A program made the translations under genes and the position numbers. This document shows, in pieces, positions 27,276-37,389 of a DNA stretch of 64,000 nt (position 1 is the stretch's first letter; each line of letters begins with the position of its first letter). This stretch comes from Rhizobium aethiopicum (lineage in GTDB: Bacteria > Pseudomonadota > Alphaproteobacteria > Rhizobiales > Rhizobiaceae): contig NZ_FMAJ01000001.1 of NCBI RefSeq assembly GCF_900094625.1, forward strand, positions 682,001 through 746,000, read 5' to 3'. Below the pieces are notes generated by a model. That model saw nothing but the letters and a program-made list of their open reading frames with translations, ran no database searches and was not told the DNA's origin.

Positions 27276-28433
27276 TTACTTCAACCAGACCGCTATTCGC
27301 TCGACCGCCTCGGCGATCTCGCCGTGCGATCCCGCATAGGACAGTCGCAGGGTTCTATGTCCCTCCAGCGGATCGAAATCTAGGCCCGGCGTTGCGGCGA
27401 CGTTGATTTCGGCGAGCATGCGTTTGGCAAGGCCCATGCTGTCATTGGTGAAGCGCGAAACATCGACATAAGCGTAGAAGGCGCCGTCCATCGGTGAAGC
27501 GGGCGCCAGGCCGATCCTGGGCAGGCGGTCGAGCAGCAGTTCGCGGTTTGCGGCATAGCTAGCCCTGACGCGATCGAGCTCTTCGCTTGCACCGAGTGCG
27601 GCCGTGGCGGCGATCTGGGAGAGTTCGGGCGGCGAAATATAGAGGCTCTGCGCCACCCGCTCGATCGGACGCACCAGGCGCTCCGGCAGCACCATCCAGC
27701 CTATTCGCCAGCCGGTCATGCAGTAATATTTGGAGAAGGAGTTGATGACGATCGCCTCGTCAGTCAGCTCAAGCGCGCTCGCCTCCTCGCCGGCGAAAGT
27801 CAACCCATGGTAGATTTCATCGGAAATGAAGGCGATGGAGTGGGCCGCGCAGTATTCCGCAAGCGCCTTCAGCCCATCGCGGCCGGTCACCGTACCAGTC
27901 GGGTTGGCGGGACTTGCAAGCAGCACGCCTTTCAGCCTGATGCCGCTTTCCTTCTGCGCCGCCTCGAGACTTTCAGGCGTCAGGGTGAAATGGGTCTCGG
28001 CCGTCACCGGGACTTCGAGGACATTCAGCCCCAGCGCGCCGAGGATATTGCGATAGGCGGGATAACCAGGCCTTGCGATCGCCACGGCATCGCCGGCATC
28101 GAAAAGCGTGAGGAAGGCGAGATTGAAGCCGGCCGAGGAGCCTGTGGTGACGGCGATCCGCGCCGGATCGATCTCCAGACCGTGGCGATCCCTGTAGTGC
28201 CGGGACAGCGCCGATTTCAGCCCAGCCGTTCCCAGCGCATCGGTATAGCCGATTCGCCCTTCGGCAAGCGCTTCGCGGGCCGATTTCAGAGCAGCCTCGG
28301 GGGCTGAATGCGAGGGCTGACCGACAGCCATCGAGATGACGGGATGGCCGGCTGCCCGCCGCTTCGTCGCCTCCGCCAGGACGTCCATGGCATGAAAAGG
28401 CTCGACTTCGCTGCGTTTCGATATGGAAAACAA
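27276..28433 (-). CDS. Class I/II aminotransferase
   Basis: The product is 385 residues of the aspartate-aminotransferase fold type I. Conserved parts include SMAVGQPSHSAP near 34-45, YTDALGTAGLK, the SPANPTG substrate loop, SDEIYHGLTF, and the PLP lysine in NSFSKYYCMTGWRIGW near 232-247. A C-terminal arginine in LRLSYAGS would bind the substrate. The specificity cannot be read from the sequence. It is divergent from the DsbA-like gene and otherwise isolated. Confidence 0.85.
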   Translation of the reverse strand: MFSISKRSEVEPFHAMDVLAEATKRRAAGHPVISMAVGQPSHSAPEAALKSAREALAEGRIGYTDALGTAGLKSALSRHYRDRHGLEIDPARIAVTTGSSAGFNLAFLTLFDAGDAVAIARPGYPAYRNILGALGLNVLEVPVTAETHFTLTPESLEAAQKESGIRLKGVLLASPANPTGTVTGRDGLKALAEYCAAHSIAFISDEIYHGLTFAGEEASALELTDEAIVINSFSKYYCMTGWRIGWMVLPERLVRPIERVAQSLYISPPELSQIAATAALGASEELDRVRASYAANRELLLDRLPRIGLAPASPMDGAFYAYVDVSRFTNDSMGLAKRMLAEINVAATPGLDFDPLEGHRTLRLSYAGSHGEIAEAVERIAVWLK

Positions 28434-28645
28434 GATCGTTTCTCGCTCGGCTTCTTCGATAACGGCCAGACAATTGCCGCATTAATCGGCTCATCACAAT
28501 CCCGCGATGGCCATGCGGGGATGAAAATTCCTGTTTGAGCAGAACCGAACGCACCGTACCTTGACGCGACGCATTCAAGTCCATTAACCCGGCGATGGTC
28601 TTCTCGATCAGGAGATGATCACATACCGCCGATGACGAGGATATC

Positions 28646-29404
28646 ATGGCCTTCTTCCCGAAAACCTTCACCGCACTGGCGCTTGCCGCATCGATCGCCC
28701 TTCCCTTTCCAGCGGCGGCGCTCGACGACCAGCAGAAGAAGGAGTTCGGCGAGTTCATCAAGCAATATCTGATCGAAAACCCCGAGATCATGCTCGATGT
28801 TCAGGAGGCGCTGCAGAAGAAGCAGGAAGCCCAGCGCCTGGTGAAGGCCAATATGGCCATTGAAGAAAACAGCGCCAGCATATTCGAATCGAAGGATGAC
28901 GTGACGCTCGGCAATCCCAAAGGCGATGTCACGGTCGTCGAGTTCTTCGATTATAACTGCAGCTACTGCCGCCACGCACTCCCGGACATGCAGGCCCTGC
29001 TGAAGAAGGACAAGAACGTCCGCTTCGTGCTCAAGGAATTCCCGATCCTTGGGCCGGATTCGGTCGCGGCGCACAAGGTGGCCGATGCTTTCCGCAAAGT
29101 CGCGCCGGAGAAATATACCGATTTTCACGTCGCCCTTCTCAGCAGCGAAGGCCGTGCCTCGGAAGAAAGTGCGATCGCGGTCGCAGGATCTCTCGGCGTC
29201 AGCGAAGACAAGATCCGCGCCGAGATGGCGAAGAGCCCGAACGACGGGATCGTCCGGGCGACCTATCAGCTTGCCTCCAGCCTCGGCATCAGCGGTACGC
29301 CCTCTTATGTAATCGGCAACGAACTGGTGCCGGGCGCAGTCGGGCTCGATGATCTCGAAGCCAAGGTCAAGAACATGCGCAGCTGCGGCAAGACCGCCTG
29401 CTGA
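28646..29404 (+). CDS. DsbA-family periplasmic thiol-disulfide protein
   Basis: The product is 252 residues with a Sec signal peptide (FTALALAASIALPFPAAALDD, cleavage near residue 25). An N-terminal helical segment (about 27-80), as in ScsC/Com1-type proteins, may mediate oligomerisation. The thioredoxin fold carries the redox motif C105-S-Y-C108 after VVEFFDYN, and the cis-proline in SGTPSYVIG. Two further cysteines close the C-terminus (RSCGKTAC). It probably acts as an oxidase or isomerase on exported proteins. The start at ATG 28646 has GAGGA upstream. Confidence 0.88.
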   Translation: MAFFPKTFTALALAASIALPFPAAALDDQQKKEFGEFIKQYLIENPEIMLDVQEALQKKQEAQRLVKANMAIEENSASIFESKDDVTLGNPKGDVTVVEFFDYNCSYCRHALPDMQALLKKDKNVRFVLKEFPILGPDSVAAHKVADAFRKVAPEKYTDFHVALLSSEGRASEESAIAVAGSLGVSEDKIRAEMAKSPNDGIVRATYQLASSLGISGTPSYVIGNELVPGAVGLDDLEAKVKNMRSCGKTAC

Positions 29405-29564
29405 ACAACCGGGTAGCAGGCCGGCCGCTCTCAAATCGCCAGAATCGAAGCGTTTCAGCCATGTGGACAAATGTGGCGCGATTCCCGCCGGCCAATCCGT
29501 AAGGGCTTTCATTCGGTCTTCGCGGAGTCTATAGGTTGCCGTCGTGCATTTTACGGAACATTCG

Positions 29565-30002
29565 ATGACGCAAACGATTTTTGTCCTGAACGGCCCCAAT
29601 CTGAATATGCTGGGTAAACGCGAGCCCGGCATTTATGGCGGCAAGACTCTCAAGGACATCGAAGCGGACTGCAAGGCAGCCGGGCGCGAACTCGGCTTCG
29701 ATGTCGATTTCCGTCAGAGCAATCACGAAGGCGTACTCGTCGACTGGTTCCACGAGGCCGACGAAAAGGCCGCCGGTGTTGCCATTAATGCAGGCGCCTA
29801 TACGCATACGTCAGTCGCGCTGCATGACGCCATCCGCGCCATTTCCATTCCCGTCATCGAGCTCCACATATCCAACGTTCATGCACGGGAAGAATTTCGC
29901 CATAAGTCGATGATTGCGCCGGCATGCAAGGGCGTGATTTGCGGCTTCGGGCCTCACAGCTACATCCTGGCGCTGCATGCGCTGAAGAACATCACGGCAT
30001 AA
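29565..30002 (+). CDS. aroQ: 3-dehydroquinate dehydratase, type II
   Basis: This dodecameric type II enzyme dehydrates 3-dehydroquinate in the shikimate pathway. The 145-residue length is typical. The active-site elements are complete: NGPNLNMLGKREPGIYG at the start (flexible lid with Arg and Tyr), QSNHEG, NAGAYTHTS, and the catalytic His region HISNVHAREEFRHKS. It starts a run of closely spaced genes aroQ-accB-accC-aat with gaps of about 20, 10 and 7 bp, so they are probably one transcript; aroQ upstream of accB is common in proteobacteria. Confidence 0.95.
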   Translation: MTQTIFVLNGPNLNMLGKREPGIYGGKTLKDIEADCKAAGRELGFDVDFRQSNHEGVLVDWFHEADEKAAGVAINAGAYTHTSVALHDAIRAISIPVIELHISNVHAREEFRHKSMIAPACKGVICGFGPHSYILALHALKNITA

Positions 30003-30022
30003 GAAGAAGACAGGGCAACACC

Positions 30023-30499
30023 ATGGCTGAAAAGAAATCGGGTATCGATCAGGCACTGATCCGCGATCTCGCCAACATCCTCAACGAGACGGATCTGACG
30101 GAGATCGAGGTCGAGCAGGACGACATGCGCATCCGCGTTTCGCGCGGGGGCACGCCGCAATACGTCCAGGCGCCGATTGCTGCACCGGCCTTTGCCGCTC
30201 CGGTGGCAACCGCCGCTCCGGCTGCCGCCGCTGCCGCGCCCGCCGCAGCACCCACCCGCAACCCGGCCAATGTCGTCAATGCGCCGATGGTCGGCACTGT
30301 CTATATGGCGCCGGCTCCGGGCGCACGTCCGTTCATCGAGATCGGCGCCACTGTCAAGGAAGGCCAGACGCTCATCATCATCGAAGCGATGAAGACGATG
30401 AACCAGATCCCCTCGCCGAAATCAGGCAAGGTCACCGAGATCCTCGTCGATGACGGACATCCCGTCGAATACGGCCAAGCCCTCGTCGTCATCGAATAG
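30023..30499 (+). CDS. accB: Biotin carboxyl carrier protein of acetyl-CoA carboxylase
   Basis: This protein carries biotin between the carboxylase AccC and the carboxyltransferase AccAD at the first step of fatty-acid synthesis. The product is 158 residues. The N-terminal domain (1-50) is followed by an Ala/Pro-rich linker (about 50-82) and the biotinyl domain. The biotinylation site reads EAMKTMNQI with the lysine at residue 124. The residue after K-T-M differs slightly from the commoner AMKMMN, but the Ala-Met-Lys core is intact. It lies between aroQ and accC. Confidence 0.95.
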   Translation: MAEKKSGIDQALIRDLANILNETDLTEIEVEQDDMRIRVSRGGTPQYVQAPIAAPAFAAPVATAAPAAAAAAPAAAPTRNPANVVNAPMVGTVYMAPAPGARPFIEIGATVKEGQTLIIIEAMKTMNQIPSPKSGKVTEILVDDGHPVEYGQALVVIE

Positions 30500-30509
30500 G
30501 CCGATGCCC

Positions 30510-31859
30510 ATGATTTCGAAAATCCTCATCGCCAATCGCGGGGAAATCGCCCTTCGCGTGCTCCGGGCCTGCAAGGAGCTCGGCATTGCCTGCGTCGTGG
30601 TGCATTCGACCGCCGACGCCGATGCCATGCATGTGCGCCTTGCCGACGAAAGCGTCTGCATCGGTCCGCCCTCCTCGCGTGAGAGCTATCTCAACATTCA
30701 CCAGATCGTCGCGGCCTGCGAGATCACCGGCGCCGACGCTGTGCATCCGGGCTACGGCTTTCTGTCCGAGAATGCCAAGTTTGCCGATATCCTCGAAGCT
30801 CACGGCATCACCTTCATCGGGCCGACGGCAGATCACATCCGTATCATGGGCGACAAGATCACCGCCAAGACAACGGCGCTGGAACTCGGCATCCCCGTCG
30901 TTCCGGGCTCGGAGGGCGAAGTGAAGACTGAAGAGGATGCGCTGCGGACCGCCGCCGAAATAGGCTATCCGGTGCTGATCAAGGCGACCGCCGGCGGCGG
31001 CGGACGCGGCATGAAGGTCGCTAAAAGCGAAGCCGACCTGATCGAGGCCTGGTCGACGGCGCGCACGGAGGCGGCAGCCGCCTTCGGCAACGATGCCGTC
31101 TACATGGAAAAATACCTCGGCAAACCGCGCCACATCGAAATCCAGGTATTCGGCGACGGTGAAGGCAATGCCATTCATCTTGGCGAACGCGACTGCTCGC
31201 TGCAGCGCCGCCACCAGAAGGTCTGGGAAGAGGCAAATTCGCCCGCACTCAACGTCGAGCAGCGGATGAAAATCGGCCAGATTTGCGCCGATGCCATGAA
31301 GAAGCTGAAATATCGCGGCGCCGGCACGATCGAATTCCTCTACGAGAACGGCGAGTTCTATTTCATCGAAATGAACACCCGCCTGCAGGTGGAACATCCG
31401 ATCACCGAAGCGATCACCGGCATCGACCTCGTGCACGAGCAGATCCGCGTCGCCTCCGGCGGCGGTCTATCGGTGACGCAGGACGAGGTGCATTTCTCCG
31501 GCCATGCCATCGAATGCCGTATCAATGCCGAGGATGCGCGCACCTTCGTGCCCTCTCCCGGCACGATCACGCATTTCCACGCCCCAGGCGGCCTTGGCGT
31601 GCGCATCGATTCCGGCGCCTATCAGGGCTACAAGATCCCGCCCTATTACGACAGCCTGATCGGCAAGCTGATCGTGCACGGCCGCACGCGCGTCGAATGC
31701 ATGATGCGCTTGCGCCGCGCCCTCGACGAATTCGTCGTCGACGGCATCAAGACAACGCTGCCGTTGTTCCAGGATCTCGTCTCCAACCAGGATATCGCCA
31801 ACGGCGACTACGACATCCACTGGCTGGAGCACTACCTCGCCAAAACGCCGGCGGCATAG
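30510..31859 (+). CDS. accC: Biotin carboxylase subunit of acetyl-CoA carboxylase
   Basis: This ATP-grasp enzyme carboxylates biotin on AccB using bicarbonate. The product is 449 residues from ATG 30510 ([13 protein letters not shown]), exactly the usual length; ATG 30504 would add two residues. Conserved parts include [10 protein letters not shown], the glycine-rich loop [28 protein letters not shown], and [14 protein letters not shown] with the catalytic residues. It forms an operon with accB. Confidence 0.96.
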   Translation: MISKILIANRGEIALRVLRACKELGIACVVVHSTADADAMHVRLADESVCIGPPSSRESYLNIHQIVAACEITGADAVHPGYGFLSENAKFADILEAHGITFIGPTADHIRIMGDKITAKTTALELGIPVVPGSEGEVKTEEDALRTAAEIGYPVLIKATAGGGGRGMKVAKSEADLIEAWSTARTEAAAAFGNDAVYMEKYLGKPRHIEIQVFGDGEGNAIHLGERDCSLQRRHQKVWEEANSPALNVEQRMKIGQICADAMKKLKYRGAGTIEFLYENGEFYFIEMNTRLQVEHPITEAITGIDLVHEQIRVASGGGLSVTQDEVHFSGHAIECRINAEDARTFVPSPGTITHFHAPGGLGVRIDSGAYQGYKIPPYYDSLIGKLIVHGRTRVECMMRLRRALDEFVVDGIKTTLPLFQDLVSNQDIANGDYDIHWLEHYLAKTPAA

Positions 31860-31866
31860 AACAGGA

Positions 31867-32481
31867 ATGGCAGGATCGCGCAGGAAGTCACCAGGCATAA
31901 CCCCTGACATCCTCCTGCGCGCCTATTCCATCGGCCTCTTTCCGATGGCCGAGTCCGCTGACGATCCGGAGATCTTCTGGGTGGAACCGGAATTGCGCGG
32001 CGTTCTGCCGCTCGATGGCTTCCACATATCGAAAAGCCTCGCCAAAACTGTGCGCAGGAAACCGTTCGAAATCCGATTCGATCACGCTTTCGACCAGGTG
32101 ATCGCAGCTTGCGCGGAGGAAACAACCGGGCGCCCAAGCACCTGGATCAACCAGACAATCCGGTCGCTTTATTCCACGCTGTTCGAAATCGGTCATGCCC
32201 ATACCGTTGAAGCCTGGGCCGGCGATCAACTGGTCGGTGGTCTCTACGGCGTCTCGCTGGGCTCGGCCTTTTTCGGCGAAAGCATGTTTTCACGCCGGAC
32301 GGACGCCTCGAAAATCTGCCTTGTACACTTGGTCGACCGGCTGAGGGAAAAGGGCTTCACGCTGCTCGACACGCAATTCACCACCGAGCACCTGAAGACG
32401 TTCGGAGCGATCGACGTGCCGAAAGCCGAATATGCGCTGTTGCTTGCCAGCGCGATGGAATCGCCACACCTCAAGTTCTAA
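31867..32481 (+). CDS. aat: Leucyl/phenylalanyl-tRNA-protein transferase
   Basis: The enzyme adds Leu or Phe from aminoacyl-tRNA to proteins with N-terminal Arg or Lys, marking them for ClpS/ClpAP. The product is 204 residues. Family motifs are [61 protein letters not shown] split by normal variation, [20 protein letters not shown], and [16 protein letters not shown]. It starts 7 bp after accC and is probably co-transcribed with it. Confidence 0.95.
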   Translation: MAGSRRKSPGITPDILLRAYSIGLFPMAESADDPEIFWVEPELRGVLPLDGFHISKSLAKTVRRKPFEIRFDHAFDQVIAACAEETTGRPSTWINQTIRSLYSTLFEIGHAHTVEAWAGDQLVGGLYGVSLGSAFFGESMFSRRTDASKICLVHLVDRLREKGFTLLDTQFTTEHLKTFGAIDVPKAEYALLLASAMESPHLKF

Positions 32482-32556
32482 GGCGGATCAATTCACCCAC
32501 ACGTTGCTTTTCGAGCGAATTTGGCTAGGTTCGCGAACGCAACGGGGGATAGAATT

Positions 32557-33486
32557 TTGAAACGATATTTTGCAGCTGCGATCCTTCTCGCCTTGTGCAC
32601 GGCTCAGGCCGACGCTCGCCCTTACCAGGAGATGTTTGCCGGCCGCGCCGATTTTTCCGATGAGGAAAAGCCATTGCTGGAAAAACTCGATTTCCAGCAG
32701 GGCGCGATCAAGCTGCCCGGAGCGAGCGCGACTTTGAACGTGCCCGCCGACTTCTATTATCTCAACCCCGCCGATACGAAGAAGGTGCTGGTCGATATCT
32801 GGGGAAACCCTGCGGAAGCGGCCGAGGGGACGCTCGGGATGATCTTTCCGGCGAAATATGCGCCGACCGATGCGGCGTCCTGGGGCTCCGTCGTGGGATA
32901 TAGCGCCGACGGCTACGTCTCGGACGCTGACGCCGCCACGACGGACTACGACGAACTGCTGCAGAGCATCAATGATGCGATCAGAGAAAATAACGTCGAA
33001 CGAGAGAAGCAGGGTTTCGAAAAAATCACGCTTGTCGGCTGGGCTTCGCCGCCGCATTACGACACATCGGCGCATGCGTTGCACTGGGCTCGCGATCTGA
33101 TGTTCGGCGATGATCCGAAAGTGCCGCACACACTGAACTACTCCGTGCGCGTGCTCGGCCGCGAGGGGGTATTTCAATTCAACTTCGTTGCCGGACTCCA
33201 GCAGTTGGATGACATCAAGGACGTCATTCCTACCGTCACCAAGCTTGTGCAGTTCGACAAGGGAAGGGCCTATACCGACTATGTCGAAGGTGACAAGATC
33301 GCCGCTTATGGGATGGCGGGAATGATCGCTGCCGGCGCCGGCGCCAAGGTCGCTGCGAAAGTGGGGCTGCTGGCCCTTGCCCTTACCTTCTTCAAAAAGG
33401 CCGGCATACTTCTGGTAGTTGCGCTCGCCGGTGTGCTCCGCTTCGGCAAGGTTTTTTTCAAAAGCAATAAAACACCGACGGCATAG
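32557..33486 (+). CDS. DUF2167 exported membrane protein
   Basis: The product is 309 residues from TTG 32557, which has GGGGGA 7 nt upstream and begins a signal peptide (LKRYFAAAILLALCTAQADA); a longer TTG frame to 32521 would bury the signal. The periplasmic domain has DUF2167 features: YYLNPADTKKVLVDIWGNP, GMIFPAKY, GYVSDADAATTDYDELL and the NYSVRVLGREGVFQFNFVA strand. Two hydrophobic segments close the protein (about 262-305) before a basic tail. The function is unknown. Confidence 0.82.
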   Translation: MKRYFAAAILLALCTAQADARPYQEMFAGRADFSDEEKPLLEKLDFQQGAIKLPGASATLNVPADFYYLNPADTKKVLVDIWGNPAEAAEGTLGMIFPAKYAPTDAASWGSVVGYSADGYVSDADAATTDYDELLQSINDAIRENNVEREKQGFEKITLVGWASPPHYDTSAHALHWARDLMFGDDPKVPHTLNYSVRVLGREGVFQFNFVAGLQQLDDIKDVIPTVTKLVQFDKGRAYTDYVEGDKIAAYGMAGMIAAGAGAKVAAKVGLLALALTFFKKAGILLVVALAGVLRFGKVFFKSNKTPTA

Positions 33487-33596
33487 GCCTGCGGCCAAGC
33501 CAAGGCGGGTCGCGCGGCTAAGATTTCATGAGCCGCTTTCAACATCGGCTGCATGCCCACATCGTGTCGATTACGAGTTGCCCTTAGGTGATATGC

Positions 33597-34037
33597 TTAG
33601 CGCGCCGGCGCCTTGGCGCTATCGGGTGCCGGGACGTCCGAGCTTGTTTTGCACTCCTTCAGCCAGACGTCGTAGATCGGGTGTTCGACGGCGTTGAGGC
33701 CGGGGCTGTCGGCGAACATCCAGCCGGTAAAGATGCGGCGGATCTTGCGGTCGAGGGTGATTTCGTCGACCTCGACAAAGCCGTCGATCTTCTGCGCCTC
33801 CGCCTGGTCGCGCGAATAGCAAGCCTTCGGTGTTACCTGCAGGGCGCCGAACTGCACCGTCTCGTTGACATAGACGTCGAAGGTCGTGATGCGGCCGGTG
33901 ATCTTGTCGAGACCGGAGAAGACGGCAACCGGATTGTCGATTCGGGCGGCATGTGCCGCAACCGTCGGAAGCAGAGCCGAGAGCGCCAGCAGCGATCCGG
34001 CGGCACGCAGGAGCATGTTCCGCGTGAAGAGCTTCAT
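33597..34037 (-). CDS. DUF2155 exported protein
   Basis: The product is 146 residues from ATG 34037 with a Sec signal peptide (RNMLLRAAGSLLALSALLPTVAAHA). The core is the DUF2155 signature: NPVAVFSGLDKITGRITTFDV, VQFGALQVTPKACYSR, and FTGWMFADSPGLNAVEHPIYDVWLKEC. Two cysteines may pair in the periplasm. This family commonly adjoins NDUFA12-like genes in alphaproteobacteria, as here (about 110 bp downstream of it, same strand), which suggests an envelope role linked to respiration; no activity is known. Confidence 0.85.
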   Translation of the reverse strand: MKLFTRNMLLRAAGSLLALSALLPTVAAHAARIDNPVAVFSGLDKITGRITTFDVYVNETVQFGALQVTPKACYSRDQAEAQKIDGFVEVDEITLDRKIRRIFTGWMFADSPGLNAVEHPIYDVWLKECKTSSDVPAPDSAKAPAR

Positions 34038-34147
34038 GTACCCGTCTCCAGAATTTTCAACTACGGCCGCGGTCAAGCACGGCCAACCTGCGGGTAAAGG
34101 TCAATTGTGGCCAAAAGCCGGGCTTGCGAGCGCCCGGTCAAGCCGCC

Positions 34148-34546
34148 TCAGTTGCCGGGCGTCCAGGCGTCGTAATCGCCGGTGACGCGCGGCCGCTCGC
34201 CGGGAACCGCAAGCGAGCCCGGCGGACGGTAAGCCTGCGGAGAACCGGTGAGGTTCGGACGATGCGTCTTCTGCCATTCCTTGGCGACGTAGCTTTCCTT
34301 GGATGGCGGAACGTCGGTGCGATGATGCATCCAACCATGCCAGCCCGGCGGAATGGCGGAGGCTTCGGCATAACCTTTGTAGATCACCCAGCGCTTCGGC
34401 AGGCCGTAGGAAGACATGCCGCCTTCGTAATAGACGTTGCCGAATTCATCCTCGCCGACGCGCTTGCCAAAACGCCAGGTCGCAAAACGCGTGCCCATCG
34501 TCTGACTGTTCCACCAGGTGAAGGTTTGAACCAGAAGATTCCACAT
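34148..34546 (-). CDS. NDUFA12-like complex I subunit
   Basis: This is a 132-residue homologue of the mitochondrial complex I subunit B17.2/NDUFA12. The start ATG 34546 has AAGGA 6 nt upstream. Family features are the opening W-N-L-L-V-Q-T-F-T-W-W-N, GTRFATWRFGKRVGEDEFGNVYYE, RRWVIYKG-type KRWVIYKGYAEAS, PPGWHGWMHHRTDVPP and the terminal HRPNLTGSPQAYRPPGS. It should sit on the peripheral arm near NDUFS4. With the NDUFS4-like gene at 13.3 kb, the window holds two accessory subunits outside any nuo cluster. Confidence 0.93.
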   Translation of the reverse strand: MWNLLVQTFTWWNSQTMGTRFATWRFGKRVGEDEFGNVYYEGGMSSYGLPKRWVIYKGYAEASAIPPGWHGWMHHRTDVPPSKESYVAKEWQKTHRPNLTGSPQAYRPPGSLAVPGERPRVTGDYDAWTPGN

Positions 34547-34649
34547 GTCTTTTCCTTGCGCTCGCCGGGACGCGAGCCAAACCACAATTCTTTCCCTGCT
34601 TATGCCGTCGCCAAGCCGAATTGTCCAGCGATTCCACGAGAGACGAGGG

Positions 34650-35109
34650 TCATTTCAGAGCCATCTTGAGCCCAGATGCGAGGGCTCCAAGCCAAGCCTT
34701 TCAAGAAAACGATGGGCGTCCTTGCGCATCGCATTCGAGGTCAGCTGCACCGCGGCCTTTTGCCTCTGATATGGCGAACCCGATCATCCGGCGCCGATCC
34801 CCTGCCCGCGCATGTCGGCACGAGCCTGCACCGCCTCGATGGTCATCGCCGAGGAACCGCGGCCGGCCAAAGAGGTCGTCAGCATCGTCTGGACGTGCCG
34901 AGGATCTCGCCGCCGCGCTCTGCAACATAAAGCGTCTGGTCGGGCGACGCCTCGATGACGGCGAAGGCCCTGGCCTAATCGGCGAAAGCCTCGGCATCCG
35001 CCGTATCGCCGTGACCGCCGAGCATGTCGGCGGCAAACTGCGCCACAAGCGCCGGCAGATCGTCCCTGCGTGCTTCGCGAATAAGAATATCAGGCAATTC
35101 GACCGCCAC
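34650..35109 (-). pseudogene. Dead GNAT acetyltransferase gene
   Basis: The minus strand encodes most of a GNAT N-acetyltransferase in broken frames. From GTG 35109 the frame gives AVELPDILIREARRDDLPAL and on to EAFAD, then an in-frame TAG, then ARAFAVIEASPDQTLYVAERGGEILG. A frameshift follows near 34890 to TMLTTSLAGRGSSAMTIEAV and ADMRGQGIGAG, which is the acetyl-CoA loop. Another shift near 34790 gives MIGFAISEAKGRG, then a further shift to QLTSNAMRKDAHRFLERLGL. So there is one stop and at least three frameshifts. It directly follows an intact GNAT gene (35114-35617). Confidence 0.8.
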
Positions 35110-35113
35110 GGTC

Positions 35114-35617
35114 TCAATGCCCTTCGAGCGGTTTTTCGAAGATCAGCGAGGGAATGCCGGATTGTCCGGGCGCGCTATTCTCGTTGCGGCCGACTTCGGT
35201 GAAACCATGCGTCCGATAGAAGGCGACCGCCGCCGCATTCTGCGGCTCGACTTCCAGACGCATGATCTCAGCGTCCGGAAAGCAGGTTTCGAGCTCAGCG
35301 AAGATATCGCGGCCAATGCCCTGGCGCAGCAGCGACGGGCTGACATAGAGGAGATGCAGCATGACCGTCTTCGTCAGCGCTTGCGACATTGCCGCATAAC
35401 CCACGCCGCCGATGTTGCGGCCATTATCGGCTACGAGAAATTCGGCATCCCTGCGCACCAGCCGCGCCTTCAGCGCTGCCGGAGTAAAGAGATGGGCGAT
35501 CAGCTCGTCCACCCTCGTTTTGCCGTGGAGATCGTCATAGGTGGCATGAAAGCTCTCCACCAGAAGAACGCGAACCTTATCGAGGTCGCGCTCTCCGGCG
35601 GTGCGAACGAAATACAC
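35114..35617 (-). CDS. GNAT family N-acetyltransferase
   Basis: The product is 167 residues of the GNAT fold. The acetyl-CoA-binding motif A reads LYVSPSLLRQGIGRDIF near residues 88-104, and motif B has NAAAVAFYRTHGFTEVGR. The substrate is unknown. The gene lies immediately downstream of gatB (gap of 3 bp), so they are probably co-transcribed. The pseudogene that follows starts within a few bases of this gene's stop, so a former gatB-GNAT-GNAT operon is likely. Confidence 0.88.
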   Translation of the reverse strand: MYFVRTAGERDLDKVRVLLVESFHATYDDLHGKTRVDELIAHLFTPAALKARLVRRDAEFLVADNGRNIGGVGYAAMSQALTKTVMLHLLYVSPSLLRQGIGRDIFAELETCFPDAEIMRLEVEPQNAAAVAFYRTHGFTEVGRNENSAPGQSGIPSLIFEKPLEGH

Positions 35618-35620
35618 GGC

Positions 35621-37123
35621 TTATTCCTCGATGCCGAGCTTCGCCTTGACGAGCGCCTGGACTGCCTGCGGATTGGCCTTGCCGCCAGTCGCCTTCATCA
35701 CCTGGCCGACGAACCATGCCGCCATCGTCGGCTTCGCCTTGACCTTCTCAACCTGTTCGGGATTGGCGGCGATGATCTCATCCACGGCCTTTTCGATGGC
35801 GCCGGAATCCGTCACCTGCTTCATGCCGCGCGCTTCGACGATCTCGGCCGGATCGCCGCCCTCGGTCAGCACGATCTCGAAAAGGTCCTTGGCAATCTTG
35901 CCGGAGATGGTCCCGCCCTTGATGAGGTCGATGATCGCACCGAGCTGGGCCGGTGAGACCGGCGTCTGTTCGATGTCCTTGCCAGTGCGATTGAGCGCGC
36001 CGAGCAAGTCGTTGATCACCCAGTTTGCCGCGGTCTTGCCGTCGCGGCCGGCAGCCACTGCCTCGAAATAATCGGCGATCGCCTTTTCCGAAACGAGCAC
36101 AGAGGCATCGTAGACCGACAGGCCGAGTTCACGCACGAAGCGCTCCTTCTTGTCGTCGGGCAGCTCGGGCAGATCTGCTTCGAGCGCCTTGACGAAGGCA
36201 TCGTCGAATTCGAGCGGCAGCAGATCCGGATCGGGGAAATAACGATAGTCGTGCGCGTCTTCCTTCGAGCGCATGGAGCGCGTCTCGCCCTTGTTCGGGT
36301 CGAAGAGCCGCGTCTCCTGGTCGATCGTGCCACCGTCTTCCAGAATGCCGATCTGGCGGCGGGCTTCGTATTCGATCGCCTGGCCGATGAAACGGATGGA
36401 GTTGACGTTCTTGATCTCGCAGCGCGTACCGAAAGCCTCGCCCGGACGGCGAACGGAGACGTTGACGTCGGCGCGCATCGAACCTTCGTCCATGTTGCCG
36501 TCGCAAGTGCCGAGATAACGCACAATCGAACGCAGCTTGGTCATATAGGCCTTGGCTTCGTCAGACGAGCGCATGTCGGGCTTGGAGACGATCTCCATCA
36601 GCGCCACACCGGAACGATTGAGGTCGACATAGGACATAGTCGGGTGTTGATCGTGCATCGACTTGCCGGCATCCTGCTCCAGGTGCAGACGCTCGATGCC
36701 GATCTCGATATCCTCGAACTGGCCCTGGCGGTCCGGGCCTAGCGAAATGACGATCTTGCCCTCGCCGACGATCGGATCCTTGTATTGCGAGATCTGATAG
36801 CCTTGCGGCAGGTCGGGATAGAAATAGTTCTTGCGGTCGAAGAGCGAACGCTTGTTGATCTCAGCCTTGAGGCCGAGGCCGGTGCGCACGGCCTGCTTAA
36901 CGCATTCCTCGTTGATGACGGGAAGCATGCCGGGCATGGCGGCATCGACCAGCGACACGTTCGAATTCTGCGGCTTGCCGAATTCCGTCGAAGCGCCGGA
37001 GAAGAGCTTCGAATTGGACAGCACCTGGGCATGGACCTCCATACCGACGATGACTTCCCAGTCGCCGGTGGCGCCGGGGATGAAGCGTTTCGGATCGGGC
37101 GTGCGGACGTCGACAAGGGTCAT
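35621..37123 (-). CDS. gatB: Aspartyl/glutamyl-tRNA(Asn/Gln) amidotransferase subunit B
   Basis: GatB is the kinase and tRNA-binding subunit of the GatCAB complex, which converts Glu-tRNA(Gln) to Gln-tRNA(Gln). The product is 500 residues from ATG 37123. Motifs are [19 protein letters not shown], the [16 protein letters not shown] segment of the kinase centre, [45 protein letters not shown], and a C-terminal YqeY-like tail domain. gatC and gatA lie about 2.8 kb away, separated by small genes, with gatB split from them. Confidence 0.96.
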   Translation of the reverse strand: MTLVDVRTPDPKRFIPGATGDWEVIVGMEVHAQVLSNSKLFSGASTEFGKPQNSNVSLVDAAMPGMLPVINEECVKQAVRTGLGLKAEINKRSLFDRKNYFYPDLPQGYQISQYKDPIVGEGKIVISLGPDRQGQFEDIEIGIERLHLEQDAGKSMHDQHPTMSYVDLNRSGVALMEIVSKPDMRSSDEAKAYMTKLRSIVRYLGTCDGNMDEGSMRADVNVSVRRPGEAFGTRCEIKNVNSIRFIGQAIEYEARRQIGILEDGGTIDQETRLFDPNKGETRSMRSKEDAHDYRYFPDPDLLPLEFDDAFVKALEADLPELPDDKKERFVRELGLSVYDASVLVSEKAIADYFEAVAAGRDGKTAANWVINDLLGALNRTGKDIEQTPVSPAQLGAIIDLIKGGTISGKIAKDLFEIVLTEGGDPAEIVEARGMKQVTDSGAIEKAVDEIIAANPEQVEKVKAKPTMAAWFVGQVMKATGGKANPQAVQALVKAKLGIEE

Positions 37124-37389
37124 CTGATGCTCTTTGCAGGCTGTTCTTTTCCATTGGTGAGGTAAAGGAAACGACGTTCCGGTGCAAGGCTTTCGCAGAT
37201 TTGCATCGCACCCGCTGCTGGCCATTTCCTCTACGGCAGCGGGGCCGTTTTGCTCCGAGCCCTGTATATCCAGCGTAGGCCAAGCGATCGAGAGCCCTTT
37301 CAACCTCCCCGATTGCCGATACCGCAGTCCTCCCTATGTTTGTCCTGAATGCCGCTCGGATTTGATACCCTCACAAAACGGAGGCTCGA

